Shown here: one piece after another, positions 1 to 8,691 of the stretch | Position numbering within the stretch: the first letter of the stretch is position 1 | How the letters are laid out: each line of letters begins with the position of its first letter | DNA from: Clostridia bacterium | GTDB lineage: Bacteria > Bacillota > Clostridia > Oscillospirales > CAG-272 | Assembly: GCA_017456005.1 (NCBI GenBank) | Contig: JAFTLJ010000026.1 | Coordinates: 1-36,745 of the forward strand | Length of the DNA: 36,745 bases | Direction: 5' to 3' | Notes under the pieces: model-generated | What the model saw: the letters and a program-made list of their open reading frames with translations, nothing else | Databases searched by the model: none | What the model was told of the DNA's origin: nothing | Position numbers and translations under genes: made by a program

Positions 1-1
1 T

Positions 2-3000
2 CTTACAGCGGGTAAAAAATGATCCGTATGCGGCGAATTAACGGTAAAACAGGAAGTAATCAAAGCCAAAGGCCACACGGAAGTGGATGTTGCAGGCAAA
101 GATGCGACATGCACGGCAGACGGTCTTACAGCGGGCAAAAAATGCTCCGTATGCGGCGAATTCACGGTAAAACAGGAAGTAATCAAAGCTAAAGGCCACA
201 CAGTAGTATCTCTTCCCGGTATAAAAGAGACATGTACGGAAGATGGTCTTACAGCAGGCGAAAAGTGCTCTGTGTGCGGTGAAATTCTTGTTGCACAGGA
301 AGTGATCAAAGCCGGCCACAAAGAAGCAGACGTTGCAGGCAAAGAAGCAACATGCACGGAAGATGGTCTTACAGCAGGTAAAAAATGTTCCGTATGCGGC
401 GAAGTTCTTGTTGCGCAGGAAGTAATTCCCGCAAAAGGTCATACAGAAGTTGTAGTTGCAGATAAAGAAGCAACATGCACGGAAGATGGTCTTACGGCAG
501 GCAAAAAATGTTCCGTATGCGGCGAAGTTCTTGTTGCACAGGAAGTAATTCCCGCAAAAGGTCACACAGAAGTAGCTGTTCCCGGTAAGGAAGCGACATG
601 TACGGCAGACGGTCTTACAGCAGGTAAAAAATGCTCCGTATGCGGCGAATTCACAGTAAAACAGGAAATTATTCCTGCTACAAACCACAAGGCAACCTCC
701 TCTGTCGTATTCTATACGAAGGGCGAAAACCCCGTTGCTATTGTAATTGCTACAAATAAAAACCTCGGTACACTCGTTGCAGGCGAAGGCATAGAAGCGC
801 TTGTACAGGGTAACTTCTACGTTGTTAACTCTTGCGGATGCACGAATACAGCGGTTGCAGACCTTGGTGCGGCTGTTGCAGATAAACAGGTTACTGCCGG
901 CTGGACGAACGTACTGTCTAACGGCAGAGTACAGAACAGAACGAGCTGGCTGATGAAAACGGTTTCGCTCAAGAACTTTACGCTCAACAGCTATATGGAT
1001 GAAGCGGCACTTAATTCCGCTATGGGCGCATATGCTTCTATGGGTAAATTCGGCACGGTTACGCTCACAAACGTAGACGGCAAGAACGCAGCGCTCGTAT
1101 TTGACGGCACAGGCGAAGCAAAGCTTATAACAGACTATAAATGGAACTTCGTTTATGCAAATTACGATGGTTCCGGCCTCAACGTTGCAACAGGCACAAC
1201 ATGGACACCTCTTGCAATGAACCATATGGAACTTATCAGAACCGCAATAGACTTTGCGCTCAATGAAGAAGCAGGCTACAGCAGAGATATTTGGGTATCT
1301 GCTATGGATACATACGGCGGCCTTCCTTCTATTGTTACGTTGGACGGCAAGTACAACGGAACAACTATCCAGGTGAACAATACAAACGTTTGGAATAATT
1401 CCATTATTCCCGTTAGATACACAGCTGCACTTAAGAACTACGAAGCACTCGAAGACAGCGACGAAGTTATAGCAGAAAAGCTTGCAGCAGCGGAGAAGGC
1501 TCTCAAAGATGCTCAGAAAGCGCTCGACGAAGCTGTAGCTGCAAATGCAAACGTTGCAGCGCTCAAAGCGGCAATGAATAAGGCGGAAAAAGCACTTGAT
1601 GCTGCTAAACAGGCAGAATACGATGCAAAGGTTGCTTACGAAACGGAAAAAGCAAGCAGCGGTATTAACAGCGAAGCAAGCGTAGCTCTCAAGGCTGTAT
1701 ATGACGAAAAAACAGCTAAAAAGAATAGTGCTCAGGCAGAATACGATGCGGCAAAAGCGGCATATGATGAGGCTGTAAATGCAGACGAAGCTCTCAAGGC
1801 TCTTGTAGCGGCTCTCACAGATGCTACAAACGCTCATAAAACAGCAGAAGCTAACCAGAAGAAGGTAGATACGTACAAAGAATACGCTGCCCTCTATGAA
1901 GCGTTCCTCGCTGAATACAGCAAAGCGGCAAACGTAGCACTTTGGGACGTAAACAACATGGAAGAAAGCGCGATAGTAAAAGCTTTTGCAAATGTTCCCG
2001 AAGACCAGCGCGCGCTCCCCACATACACATACTACTATGATGCGGAAACAGATACATATACGGTATTTGTAACATCTGCAACAGACAAAAACACAATCGA
2101 AAAATTCACAGACAATACACCGATCAAACCCTATAACCCCAAAAACATTGATACATCCAACAAAACAACAGTGTTTATCACAATGGGAGAAGAACCCAAA
2201 GCTATCGAGATAGCGACAGGCAAGGTTATTTACGATTTTGCAGTTGCATATTCCGTTGGCGAAGTTAAGGGTGGATATCTCTATCTTATGAAAGCTGTCG
2301 ATGGCAAGAATGTTATTATGACAGAGCTTGGCGCGGCTGTTGCAGATAAACAGGTTACAGGCGGCTGGACGAACGTAAAATCCAACGGCAGAGTACAAAG
2401 CTACAGTACTTATCTTATAAGAATGGTTTCCCTCAAGAACTTTACGCTCAACGGCTATATGGATGAAGCGGCACTTAATTCCGCTATGGGCGCGTATGCT
2501 CCTATCGGCAATTTCGGCACGGTTACGCTCACAAACGTAGACGGCAAGAACGCAGCACTCGTATTTGACGGAACGGGCGAAGCAAAGCTTATAACAGATT
2601 ATAAATGGAACTTCGTTTACGTTAACTATGATGGCTCCGGCCTCAACGTTGCAACAGGCACAACTTGGACACCTCTTGCAATGAACCATATGGAACTTAT
2701 CAGAACCGCAATAGACTTTGCGCTCGGTGAAGAATCAGGCTACAGCAGAGATCTTTGGGTATCTGCTATGGATGCATACGGCGGCCTTCCTTCTATTGTT
2801 ACGTTGGACGGCAAGTACAACGGAACAACTATCCAGGTGAACAATACAAACGTTTGGAATAATTCCATTATTCCCGTTAGATACACAGCTGCGCTTAAGA
2901 ACTACGAAGCACTTGAAGACAGCGACGAAGTTATAGCAGAAAAGCTTGCAGCAGCGGAGAAGGCTCTCAAAGATGCTCAGAAAGCGCTCGACGAAGCTGT

Positions 3001-3613
3001 AGCTGCAAATGCAAATGTTGCAGCACTCAAAGCGGCAATGGATAAGGCGGCTGAAGCACTTGAGGCTGCTAAACAGGCAGAATACGAGGCAAGAGCTGCT
3101 TACGAAACGGAAAAAGCAAGCAGCGGTTCTAAAAGCGAAGCAAGCGTAGCTCTCAAGGCTGTATATGACGAAAAAACAGCTGAAAAGAATAGTGCCCAGT
3201 CTGCATACGATACGGCAAAAGCGGCATACGACGCAGCGGTAGCGGAAGACGAAGCACTTGCATCGCTCAACACAGCTCTCACAGATGCTACAAACGCTCA
3301 TAAAACAGCAGAAGCTAACCAGAAGAAGGTAGATACGTACAAAGAATACGCACCTCTCTACGAAGCGTTCCTTGCTGAATACAGCAAAGCGGCGAACGTA
3401 GCACTTTGGGATGTAAACAACATGGAAGAAAGCGCGATAGTAAAAGCTTTTGCGAATATTCCCGAAAATCAGCGTGCACTTCCCACGTATACATACTACT
3501 ATGATGCAAAAACAGATACATACACGGTATTTGTAACTTCTGCAACAGACAAAAACACAATCGAAAAATTCACAAACAATATAGCTATTAAACCCTACGA
3601 TCCCGAAAACTGA
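2..3613 (+). CDS. Large repetitive surface-type protein, 3' part (5' end outside window)
   Basis: The frame is open from the window edge except for a TGA at 20-22, and ends at 3611-3613. Positions 2-682 encode one partial and five complete units of about 41 residues (starts near 71, 194, 314, 437, 560), each with CTxDGLTAGxKCSVCGE, i.e. one Cys plus a CxxC pair. Such repeats are common in secreted proteins of gut Firmicutes; function unknown. Then follow two modules of 488 residues (about 700-2160 and 2161-3610), each with a globular N-terminal part and an Ala/Lys/Glu-rich region likely to form coiled coil (about 1450-1860 and 2920-3330). The C terminus ends ...KPYDPEN with no LPxTG, membrane anchor or S-layer motif, so attachment is unclear; the signal peptide would lie upstream. 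An internal GTG at 83 has no ribosome site, so I read the gene as continuing from upstream. The real product may be broken by the TGA. Confidence 0.8.
71..682 (+). repeat. Tandem 123-bp coding repeats (41-residue Cys units)
   Basis: Five consecutive units start with GGCCACA/GGTCACA at 71, 194, 314, 437 and 560; spacings are 123, 120, 123 and 123 bp. A sixth partial unit occupies 2-70. The 120-bp unit lacks one Lys codon before the GH. The core ACGGxAGAxGGTCTTACAGC is nearly identical in all copies. Confidence 0.9.
700..3610 (+). repeat. Two direct 1464-bp coding modules
   Basis: Matching points (e.g. GCTGGACGAACGT at 900 and 2364; CGGTATTTGTAAC at 2061 and 3525) are exactly 1464 bp apart, so the copies have no net indel between these points. 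The first 60-70 residues of each module differ strongly, while the rest is almost identical at DNA level, including synonymous positions. Confidence 0.9.
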
Positions 3614-3658
3614 TTATAGGTAAAATAAGTAATAGCTTAGTTATCTGAACAAAAGTTG

Positions 3659-3697
3659 GCGATACTTGGTTTTATAACCGAGTATCGCTTCTTTTTT
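3659..3697 (+). terminator. Rho-independent terminator of the surface-protein gene
   Basis: Arms 3659-3671 and 3676-3688 form a 13-bp stem (one G-U pair) with a 4-nt loop, followed by TTCTTTTTT. It lies 45 bp after the stop codon. Confidence 0.9.
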
Positions 3698-3892
3698 GCA
3701 TATTTCAGACGGGTGAAGACCTGTAAGTTTGCCGCAGGTGTTTTTTGCGCGAAGCTTGAAAGTTTTATACTTACAAAGTTAATGTATGAATGATAATACA
3801 TTGTTCTAAATTGTCATTATGGAAAAATACAATATTGAAAATATTAGCCCGGATGAAAACAGCCCCATGAGTGGGTGCAGATTATTTAAGCG

Positions 3893-3939
3893 GAAAATAA
3901 TAAAGGCACTAACTTTTTTTGGGTTAGTGCCTTTATTAT
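3893..3939 (-). terminator. Terminator of the ABC importer operon
   Basis: Perfect 17-bp arms 3897-3913 and 3923-3939 with a 9-nt loop. On the minus strand the stem is followed by TTTT and lies 40 bp after the ATPase stop. The rest of 3614-3978 holds only the upstream terminator and AT-rich sequence; no supported gene. Confidence 0.75.
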
Positions 3940-3978
3940 CGGTTGGCTTTTTATGAAAATATTTTATTTGTACCCGCC

Positions 3979-4737
3979 TTATCGGCGCATAGTGTAATAA
4001 TATCTTTCTTCTTCTGCCATCTTTTTGATTTGAACGCCGAAAAGCTCTTGTATTACGGGCGATTTGCACATTTCGGCAGGGGGAGATTTTATGAGCGAAG
4101 TTTTGTTTGCCATCAATACGATCTCATCGGAAAAATCGAAAGCAAGGGGCAGATCGTGCATTACCGTAACGATACCCTTGCCGCTATCGGCAAGCGCGCG
4201 CAGAATGTGCATCAGCTCAAGCTGATGGGCAATATCGAGGTAGGTCGTGGGTTCGTCCAGGAGAATGTAATCCGTATCCTGGGCGAGAGCCATTGCGATA
4301 TAGGCGTTTTGCCTCATACCGCCGGAAAGGGTGTGCAGGGGCTTGCCTGCAAGCTCGCATATGCCTACACGCTCCATAGCGGAATACGCTATCTTTCGGT
4401 CATTTTCGGTATATCGCCTCGGATAGCTGAGATAGGGGAATCTGCCGTGCAGGACCATCTGCTCGACAGTCATATCGGGTGTGCTTTTTCCCTGGGAAAG
4501 ATATGCCACCCTTTGCGCTATCTCGTTCCGCTTTAAAGAGGAAAGCTCTGCGCCGTCTATGGATATGCTTCCGTTCGAGAGGGGAAGTATACCGAGTATT
4601 GCTTTGAGAAAAGTGCTTTTTCCGCTTCCGTTTACGCCGATAATGCTTGTAAGGCGCCCCTTTTCAATGCTCACACCTATACCGTCCAACACGGGTTGCT
4701 TTCCGTAGCCCACGGTTATATTTTTAATTTCAATCAC
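3979..4737 (-). CDS. ABC transporter ATPase, iron-chelate/cobalamin type
   Basis: 252 residues, usual length for FecE/BtuD/FhuC-family ATPases that power uptake of siderophores, haem or corrinoids on the cytoplasmic face. Visible motifs: Walker A GVNGSGKST (34-42), Q-loop Gln82, signature LSGGMRQ (137-143), Walker B YILLDEP (157-163), H-loop His194. All catalytic residues are intact. The ATG at 4735-4737 overlaps the end of the permease gene by 8 bp, so translation is probably coupled. Substrate cannot be told from the ATPase alone. Confidence 0.93.
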   Translation of the reverse strand: MIEIKNITVGYGKQPVLDGIGVSIEKGRLTSIIGVNGSGKSTFLKAILGILPLSNGSISIDGAELSSLKRNEIAQRVAYLSQGKSTPDMTVEQMVLHGRFPYLSYPRRYTENDRKIAYSAMERVGICELAGKPLHTLSGGMRQNAYIAMALAQDTDYILLDEPTTYLDIAHQLELMHILRALADSGKGIVTVMHDLPLAFDFSDEIVLMANKTSLIKSPPAEMCKSPVIQELFGVQIKKMAEEERYYYTMRR

Positions 4738-5737
4738 GGCTGTGTCCCCCTTTTCCTTTTACTAAAATAAAGATAAAAAAGGGTGCACCGAGAAACGCCA
4801 TGATAATACCGACGGGCAATTCATAAGGCGCAAACACCACTCTTGCAAGTGTATCGCAAAGCGAGACAAAGCCCGCGCCGAGCAAAGCGCACAGCGGCAA
4901 AAGATGCTTTGATTCCGAGGTGGCAAGCCTTCTTACCGTATGAGGCACCAAAAGCCCCACAAAGGAAAGAAGCCCGCAAACGCTGACTGCCGCACTCGCC
5001 AAAAGCGCAGACAGCATCAAAAATATCACACGCGCGGCACCCGTATTAAGCCCAAGCCCTTTTGCGTTCTCGTCGCCGAGTGTAAGCAAGTCAAGCTCGT
5101 TTGAAAGTGTAGTAAGCACTGCAACCGATATGAAAATAACAACGGCGGCAGGCAATATTTTTGCGTATGTAACCGAAGAGAAATCCCCTATTTTGAAATC
5201 GTTGCGCATTATAGCGGCATCGGGGACGAATGTAGTGACCGTATCTGAAAGTGCGCCGAGAAACGCGTTGAGCGCCACGCCCATAAGTATTACCGTGCCG
5301 CGGGATGCCCCCCACTTTTTCGCGCCGAGGCTTACTAGCATCACTGCAAAAAACGCGCCGAGGAAAGCGAACAGGGAAAGGCGCCAGCCGCCGATAATGC
5401 CGAAAACAGAGCAAAGCGTGGTGGCAAGCCCTGCACCGGCGTTTACCCCTATAATGCTCGGGGAGGCCAGCTTGTTTGCGAGCACGCCTTGGATGACCGC
5501 GCCGGACACCGCAAGTGCCGCGCCGCAGGTAAGCGCGGCAAGCACCCTTGGCAAACGAACGTAGATAAGGATCCTTGCCTCCGGGCTCTCCATATCGCCG
5601 CGCACGATAGCTGCGAACGCCCCGGATAGGCTAAGGTTGGTGGCACCGAGCAAAATGCCGAAAAAAGCCGAAAGCAAAAGCAGCGCTGCGGCGGCAAGGT
5701 ATACGTATACTATCTTATTTTTCGGTAAGCTTTTCAT
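4730..5737 (-). CDS. FecCD/BtuC-family permease of metal-chelate importer
   Basis: 335 residues from the ATG at 5737, preferred over an upstream start at 5770 because ACGAGG precedes it and because FecCD permeases begin just before the first membrane helix. About ten hydrophobic segments are visible, and the family hallmark RLPRVLAALTCGAALAVSG near the third helix is clear. It forms the dimeric membrane channel for the ATPase downstream. The start overlaps the end of the binding-protein gene by 23 bp, typical of a tight operon. Confidence 0.92.
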   Translation of the reverse strand: MKSLPKNKIVYVYLAAAALLLLSAFFGILLGATNLSLSGAFAAIVRGDMESPEARILIYVRLPRVLAALTCGAALAVSGAVIQGVLANKLASPSIIGVNAGAGLATTLCSVFGIIGGWRLSLFAFLGAFFAVMLVSLGAKKWGASRGTVILMGVALNAFLGALSDTVTTFVPDAAIMRNDFKIGDFSSVTYAKILPAAVVIFISVAVLTTLSNELDLLTLGDENAKGLGLNTGAARVIFLMLSALLASAAVSVCGLLSFVGLLVPHTVRRLATSESKHLLPLCALLGAGFVSLCDTLARVVFAPYELPVGIIMAFLGAPFFIFILVKGKGGHSRD

Positions 5738-6680
5738 AAAGAGCCTCGTATGCTTCTGCGAAGCGTGCATTTGGCTTCAAGTTGAAGAGAGTTTTATCCA
5801 TAACGTGTAATCTTCCTTCCTTGATTGCCGTAAAACTGCTCCAAGCAGGGTTTTCTTTTATCATATTTTCAAGCGATTTCATCGCTTTTTCCGTATCGCT
5901 GCCCATCGTGACCACAAAAACGTGATGCACTTCTTCTCTGATAACCGCTTCCACGCTTAAGTTTTCTATTAGGCTTGTGTCGCTGTCGGCAATATTGATA
6001 CATCCCATATCGGCGAGCATTTCGCCGAGTATTGTGCCTTTGCTGCCTTTGGCTTTTACAAAGCTTGAAGAGGTGCGAAGCAAAAGGATCTTTCTCTCAT
6101 TTTCGGGAATGTCTGCGCTTTTATAATTAGCTTTTATAGCGTCTATCTGCGCTGCCAGCTTCGTTCCGTTCTGCGCGTACAAGTCCTTTCTGCCTGTTAT
6201 GTCGGTGCAGATATTCAGCATATGCAGGTAATCGCCAAAATTATCTACGTCGAAGTAAACAACGGTAACTCCCATAGCTTCCAGAGCACCCTTCATTTCT
6301 ATGTTGGAAGCAGTTGATGCGCTTGCGATAACAAGCTCCGGCGCGGCAGATATCAAAAGCTCGAGGCTGGGCGAATGAGCCCCGCCGATATTGACAGCGC
6401 CTGTAAGCTCAAGCCCGAAATCATCCCACGCATCCTCTGCGGCGGCGCAAAGCTCGCCGCCTGCGAGCACCCAAATATCCGCAAAACTGCCGAGAAGAGC
6501 GGCAACTCTTTTGGGGTTCTTTTTTACGCAAACCTCGCGCCCGAGGGCATCGGTAAAGGTGATTCCGCCCGTTTCGTTTTTGCCGTTTTCGTTATTGCAC
6601 GAAACGAGCATAGCCGCGGATGATATGGCTATGAAACAAACAAGCAGTATGCAAAAAGTTCTGTAAATCTTAATTTTCAT
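5715..6680 (-). CDS. Substrate-binding lipoprotein of metal-chelate importer
   Basis: 321 residues from the ATG at 6680. Signal peptide MKIKIYRTFC... with lipobox LVSC (Cys28) shows a lipid-anchored extracytoplasmic protein. The body fits the BtuF/FhuD/FecB type: start of the mature domain with ITFTDALGREV and NPKRVAALLGS, then two alpha/beta lobes joined by one long helix. It captures an iron, cobalamin, haem or other metal chelate and hands it to the permease. An upstream start at 6713 would add 11 residues but would begin inside the promoter region. First gene of a three-gene operon driven by the promoter at 6770-6798. Confidence 0.9.
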   Translation of the reverse strand: MKIKIYRTFCILLVCFIAISSAAMLVSCNNENGKNETGGITFTDALGREVCVKKNPKRVAALLGSFADIWVLAGGELCAAAEDAWDDFGLELTGAVNIGGAHSPSLELLISAAPELVIASASTASNIEMKGALEAMGVTVVYFDVDNFGDYLHMLNICTDITGRKDLYAQNGTKLAAQIDAIKANYKSADIPENERKILLLRTSSSFVKAKGSKGTILGEMLADMGCINIADSDTSLIENLSVEAVIREEVHHVFVVTMGSDTEKAMKSLENMIKENPAWSSFTAIKEGRLHVMDKTLFNLKPNARFAEAYEALYEKLTEK

Positions 6681-6706
6681 TTTAAACCGAATCCAATGCA
6701 AAGTTA

Positions 6707-6735
6707 TTGACATATGCCGTAAACAGTGATATAAT
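6707..6735 (+). promoter_or_regulatory. Perfect sigma-A promoter for DUF134 operon
   Basis: TTGACA at 6707-6712, 17-bp spacer, TATAAT at 6730-6735. Predicted start near 6742. A CATATGCCG word at 6711-6719 overlaps the -35 and recurs at 6751-6759. Confidence 0.85.
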
Positions 6736-6748
6736 AAACCATATAAAT

Positions 6749-6758
6749 GGCATATGCC
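6749..6758. promoter_or_regulatory. GGCATATGCC palindrome, candidate operator
   Basis: Perfect 10-bp palindrome almost at the midpoint between two facing promoters, just downstream of both predicted start sites. The flanks carry a 12-bp inverted repeat (TGATATAATAAA at 6728-6739 and its complement at 6768-6779). A DNA-binding protein here could block both transcripts; the neighbouring DUF134 protein is one candidate (inference). Confidence 0.5.
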
Positions 6759-6769
6759 GAATTTGTTTT

Positions 6770-6798
6770 ATTATATCACAGAACAGCATTTATGTCAA
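6770..6798 (-). promoter_or_regulatory. Perfect sigma-A promoter for ABC importer operon
   Basis: On the minus strand: TTGACA (6798-6793), 17-bp spacer, TATAAT (6775-6770). Predicted start near 6763, so the transcript runs across the opposing promoter before reaching the binding-protein gene. Confidence 0.8.
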
Positions 6799-6819
6799 TC
6801 AGTGCGGAAAGGAAAAGAA

Positions 6820-7164
6820 ATGCCGAGACCTAAAAAATGCAGAAAAGTATGCTCGATGCCGAGAACGTGTGAGTTTGCGCCCGTCGGAAAGACTTCGGAG
6901 TTTGTTACGCTCACGGTGGACGAGTACGAAACCATTCGTCTTATCGATAAGCAAGGGTTTTCACAAGAGGAATGCGCCGCCTATATGCAGGTGGCAAGGA
7001 CCACGGCACAGCAGATATACAATTCCGCCAAAAACAAGATTGCTACGGCTTTGGTCGATGGCTTCGGTATCCGCATAGAGGGCGGAGATTACCGCCTTTG
7101 CGATGGCAAGGAAGCGCATTGCGGATGCGGCGGATGCCAAAGGCATTGCCAAAATTCATTTTAA
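6820..7164 (+). CDS. DUF134-family helix-turn-helix protein
   Basis: 114 residues from the ATG at 6820, preceded by AAAGGAAAAG; upstream in-frame starts lie inside the promoter spacer/palindrome region. MPRPKKCRKV and the sigma-70 region-4-like helix-turn-helix (about residues 35-75, SQEECAAYMQVARTTAQQIY) are typical of the DUF134 family, a small uncharacterised DNA-binding family of anaerobes and archaea. Several Cys occur: two in the first 20 residues, one in CDGKEAHCGCGGCQRHC and others nearby, suggesting bound metal or Fe-S. First gene of an operon with the siroheme reductase and the NifX-like protein, and likely their regulator (inference). Confidence 0.9.
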   Translation: MPRPKKCRKVCSMPRTCEFAPVGKTSEFVTLTVDEYETIRLIDKQGFSQEECAAYMQVARTTAQQIYNSAKNKIATALVDGFGIRIEGGDYRLCDGKEAHCGCGGCQRHCQNSF

Positions 7165-7185
7165 GAAAAGTAAGGAGAAAATGCT

Positions 7186-8115
7186 ATGAGTATCACAAAA
7201 GAACAGATTACAAGCGTTAAAGGGAGAGGCTTTCTTCTGAACAGAGGCACGGAATGCTTTTCGGGCAGAATCGTAACCGTTGCGGGGCTTTTTACCCCCG
7301 ACGAGCTGCACGCGATCGCAGAGTGCGCAGAGAAGTTTGGCAATGGCAAGGTTATCGTAACCTCCAGACTTGCCGCAGAGATAGTGGGTATACCGTTCGA
7401 TAAGATTCCGGCGGCAGAAGCGTTTATGGCAGAGCGCGGTTTACACTTTGGCGGTACGGGCGCGAAGGTTCGCCCAATAACCGCTTGCAAGGGCACTACA
7501 TGTGTTTACGGCAATATTGATACACAGGCACTTGCAAAGGTCATATACGATAAATTTTATATAGGAATGCGCGATGTAAAGCTGCCGCACAAGTTTAAAA
7601 TAGGTGTAGGCGGATGCCCGAACAGCTGTATGAAGCCGAGCCTTAATGACGTAGGCATAGAAGGCTGCAGGGTATTTTCCTTCGACAGAGAGCTTTGCAG
7701 AGGCTGCAAAAAATGCGCCGTTGCCGCGAACTGCCCTTCCAAAGCCGCAAGCGTTGTTGACGGAAAAGCAATAATTGACGGCAGTAAATGTACAAAATGC
7801 GGTGTTTGCGTCGGCAAATGTCCCTTTGGTGCCGTTCCCAAGGAAGCAGAGTCTGCCTGCCGCATCTTCGTTGGCGGAACTTGGGGGAAAACACAGCGTA
7901 TGGGCACTCGCTTGAATGCGGTTTATTCTGAAGAAGAGGTGCCTGCCGTAATAGAAAAGGTTATGCTTTGGTATAAAGAAAACGGATACGTTAAAGAGCG
8001 CCTTGGTGCGGCGATAGACAGGCTCGGCGCAGATACGCTTGAAGCTGCAATCGCGGGCGACGACCTTATTTTGAGAAAAGAAGAAATTCTTGCAAAGCCT
8101 TTGCTTGAAAGATAA
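7186..8115 (+). CDS. Small siroheme nitrite/sulfite reductase-type protein with two [4Fe-4S] ferredoxin clusters
   Basis: 309 residues; ribosome site AAGGAG and ATG at 7186. Residues 1-70 resemble the nitrite/sulfite reductase ferredoxin-like half domain. The siroheme/[4Fe-4S] ligands are C101-x4-C106 and C144-x3-C148 (GGCPNSC). Two ferredoxin motifs follow: C171, C174, C177, C183 and C202, C205, C208, C212. This order matches the one-domain, ferredoxin-containing reductases (AsrC/DsrAB-like and related small proteins) of anaerobes, which add electrons to sulfite or another oxyanion in the cytoplasm. The first ligand pair is spaced x4 rather than the x5 usual in classical sulfite reductases. 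No asrA/asrB or electron-donor subunit is nearby. The substrate is not known. Confidence 0.85.
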   Translation: MSITKEQITSVKGRGFLLNRGTECFSGRIVTVAGLFTPDELHAIAECAEKFGNGKVIVTSRLAAEIVGIPFDKIPAAEAFMAERGLHFGGTGAKVRPITACKGTTCVYGNIDTQALAKVIYDKFYIGMRDVKLPHKFKIGVGGCPNSCMKPSLNDVGIEGCRVFSFDRELCRGCKKCAVAANCPSKAASVVDGKAIIDGSKCTKCGVCVGKCPFGAVPKEAESACRIFVGGTWGKTQRMGTRLNAVYSEEEVPAVIEKVMLWYKENGYVKERLGAAIDRLGADTLEAAIAGDDLILRKEEILAKPLLER

Positions 8116-8135
8116 ATTTTTTTGAGGTGATTATT

Positions 8136-8552
8136 ATGAAAATTGCAGTAACATACGAAAACGGACAAATATTTCAGCACTTCGGCCATACGGCACAGTT
8201 TAAGCTTTACGAAGTAGAAAACGGTAAGATCGTTTCCTCCGAAGTAATCGACACAAACGGGCAGGGACACGGTGCATTGGCGGGCGTACTTAGCACGGTT
8301 CGCGCTGATATACTTATCTGCGGCGGCATAGGCGGTGGTGCACAGATGGCGCTTGCAGCGGCAGGCATAAAGCTCTTTGGCGGCGTGAGCGGAGATTGCG
8401 ATGCGGCGGTTGAAGCTTTGCTTGCCGGCAACCTCGGCTACGACCCTGATGTAAGATGCAGTCATCACGACCACGAGCACGGTGAGGGCGGACACACCTG
8501 CGGCGACCACGCTTGCGGAAGCCATAAATGCGGCGGCCATAGCTGCCATTGA
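8136..8552 (+). CDS. NifX/NifB-type iron-molybdenum cluster-binding family protein with Cys/His tail
   Basis: 138 residues; ATG at 8136 with TGAGGTG six bases upstream is preferred to the GTG at 8127, which overlaps that site. Residues 1-100 (MKIAVTYENGQIFQHFGHT..., GALAGVLSTV..., ICGGIGGGAQMAL) are the dinitrogenase iron-molybdenum cofactor biosynthesis fold, known in MTH1175-like proteins of non-nitrogen-fixers. The last 30 residues are extremely His/Cys-rich (HHDHEHGEGGHTC, then three Cys-x-x-His-like words), a probable metal-binding tail. Twenty bp after the reductase gene, so co-transcribed; may carry or insert a metal/cluster for it (inference). No nif genes are present. Confidence 0.88.
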   Translation: MKIAVTYENGQIFQHFGHTAQFKLYEVENGKIVSSEVIDTNGQGHGALAGVLSTVRADILICGGIGGGAQMALAAAGIKLFGGVSGDCDAAVEALLAGNLGYDPDVRCSHHDHEHGEGGHTCGDHACGSHKCGGHSCH

Positions 8553-8602
8553 AAACAAACAAGGGATAGAGGCGTATACGCTTCTATCCCTTGTTTGTTT
8601 TT
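8552..8602. terminator. Strong bidirectional terminator
   Basis: Arms AAAACAAACAAGGGATAGAG and its complement (about 8553-8575 and 8580-8602, one G-U pair) around TATA, with T-runs on both sides. It ends the NifX operon on plus and probably the tlpA operon on minus. Confidence 0.85.
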
Positions 8603-8691
8603 AGTTGAATGTGTGAAGGTGAATTTTATTTTCTTGCAATTAAGAAGACAAACTTTTTATATTTATAATTGACTTTTAATAAATATATTTG

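Noticed and set aside
38-2689. 883-residue open frame on the minus strand opposite the surface-protein gene
   Set aside because: It is a mirror of the repeats: Cys/Phe/Val-rich, no ribosome site, no recognisable domain. The biased codons of the plus-strand gene leave the antisense frame open.
3819-3956. 45-codon plus-strand frame (MEKYNIENISPDENSPMSG...)
   Set aside because: It has no ribosome site and runs through the terminator hairpin of the ABC operon.
6754-6819. Longer N terminus for the DUF134 protein
   Set aside because: The extra codons lie in the promoter/operator region with no ribosome site; the ATG at 6820 has AAAGGAAAAG and starts the family-typical MPRPKK.
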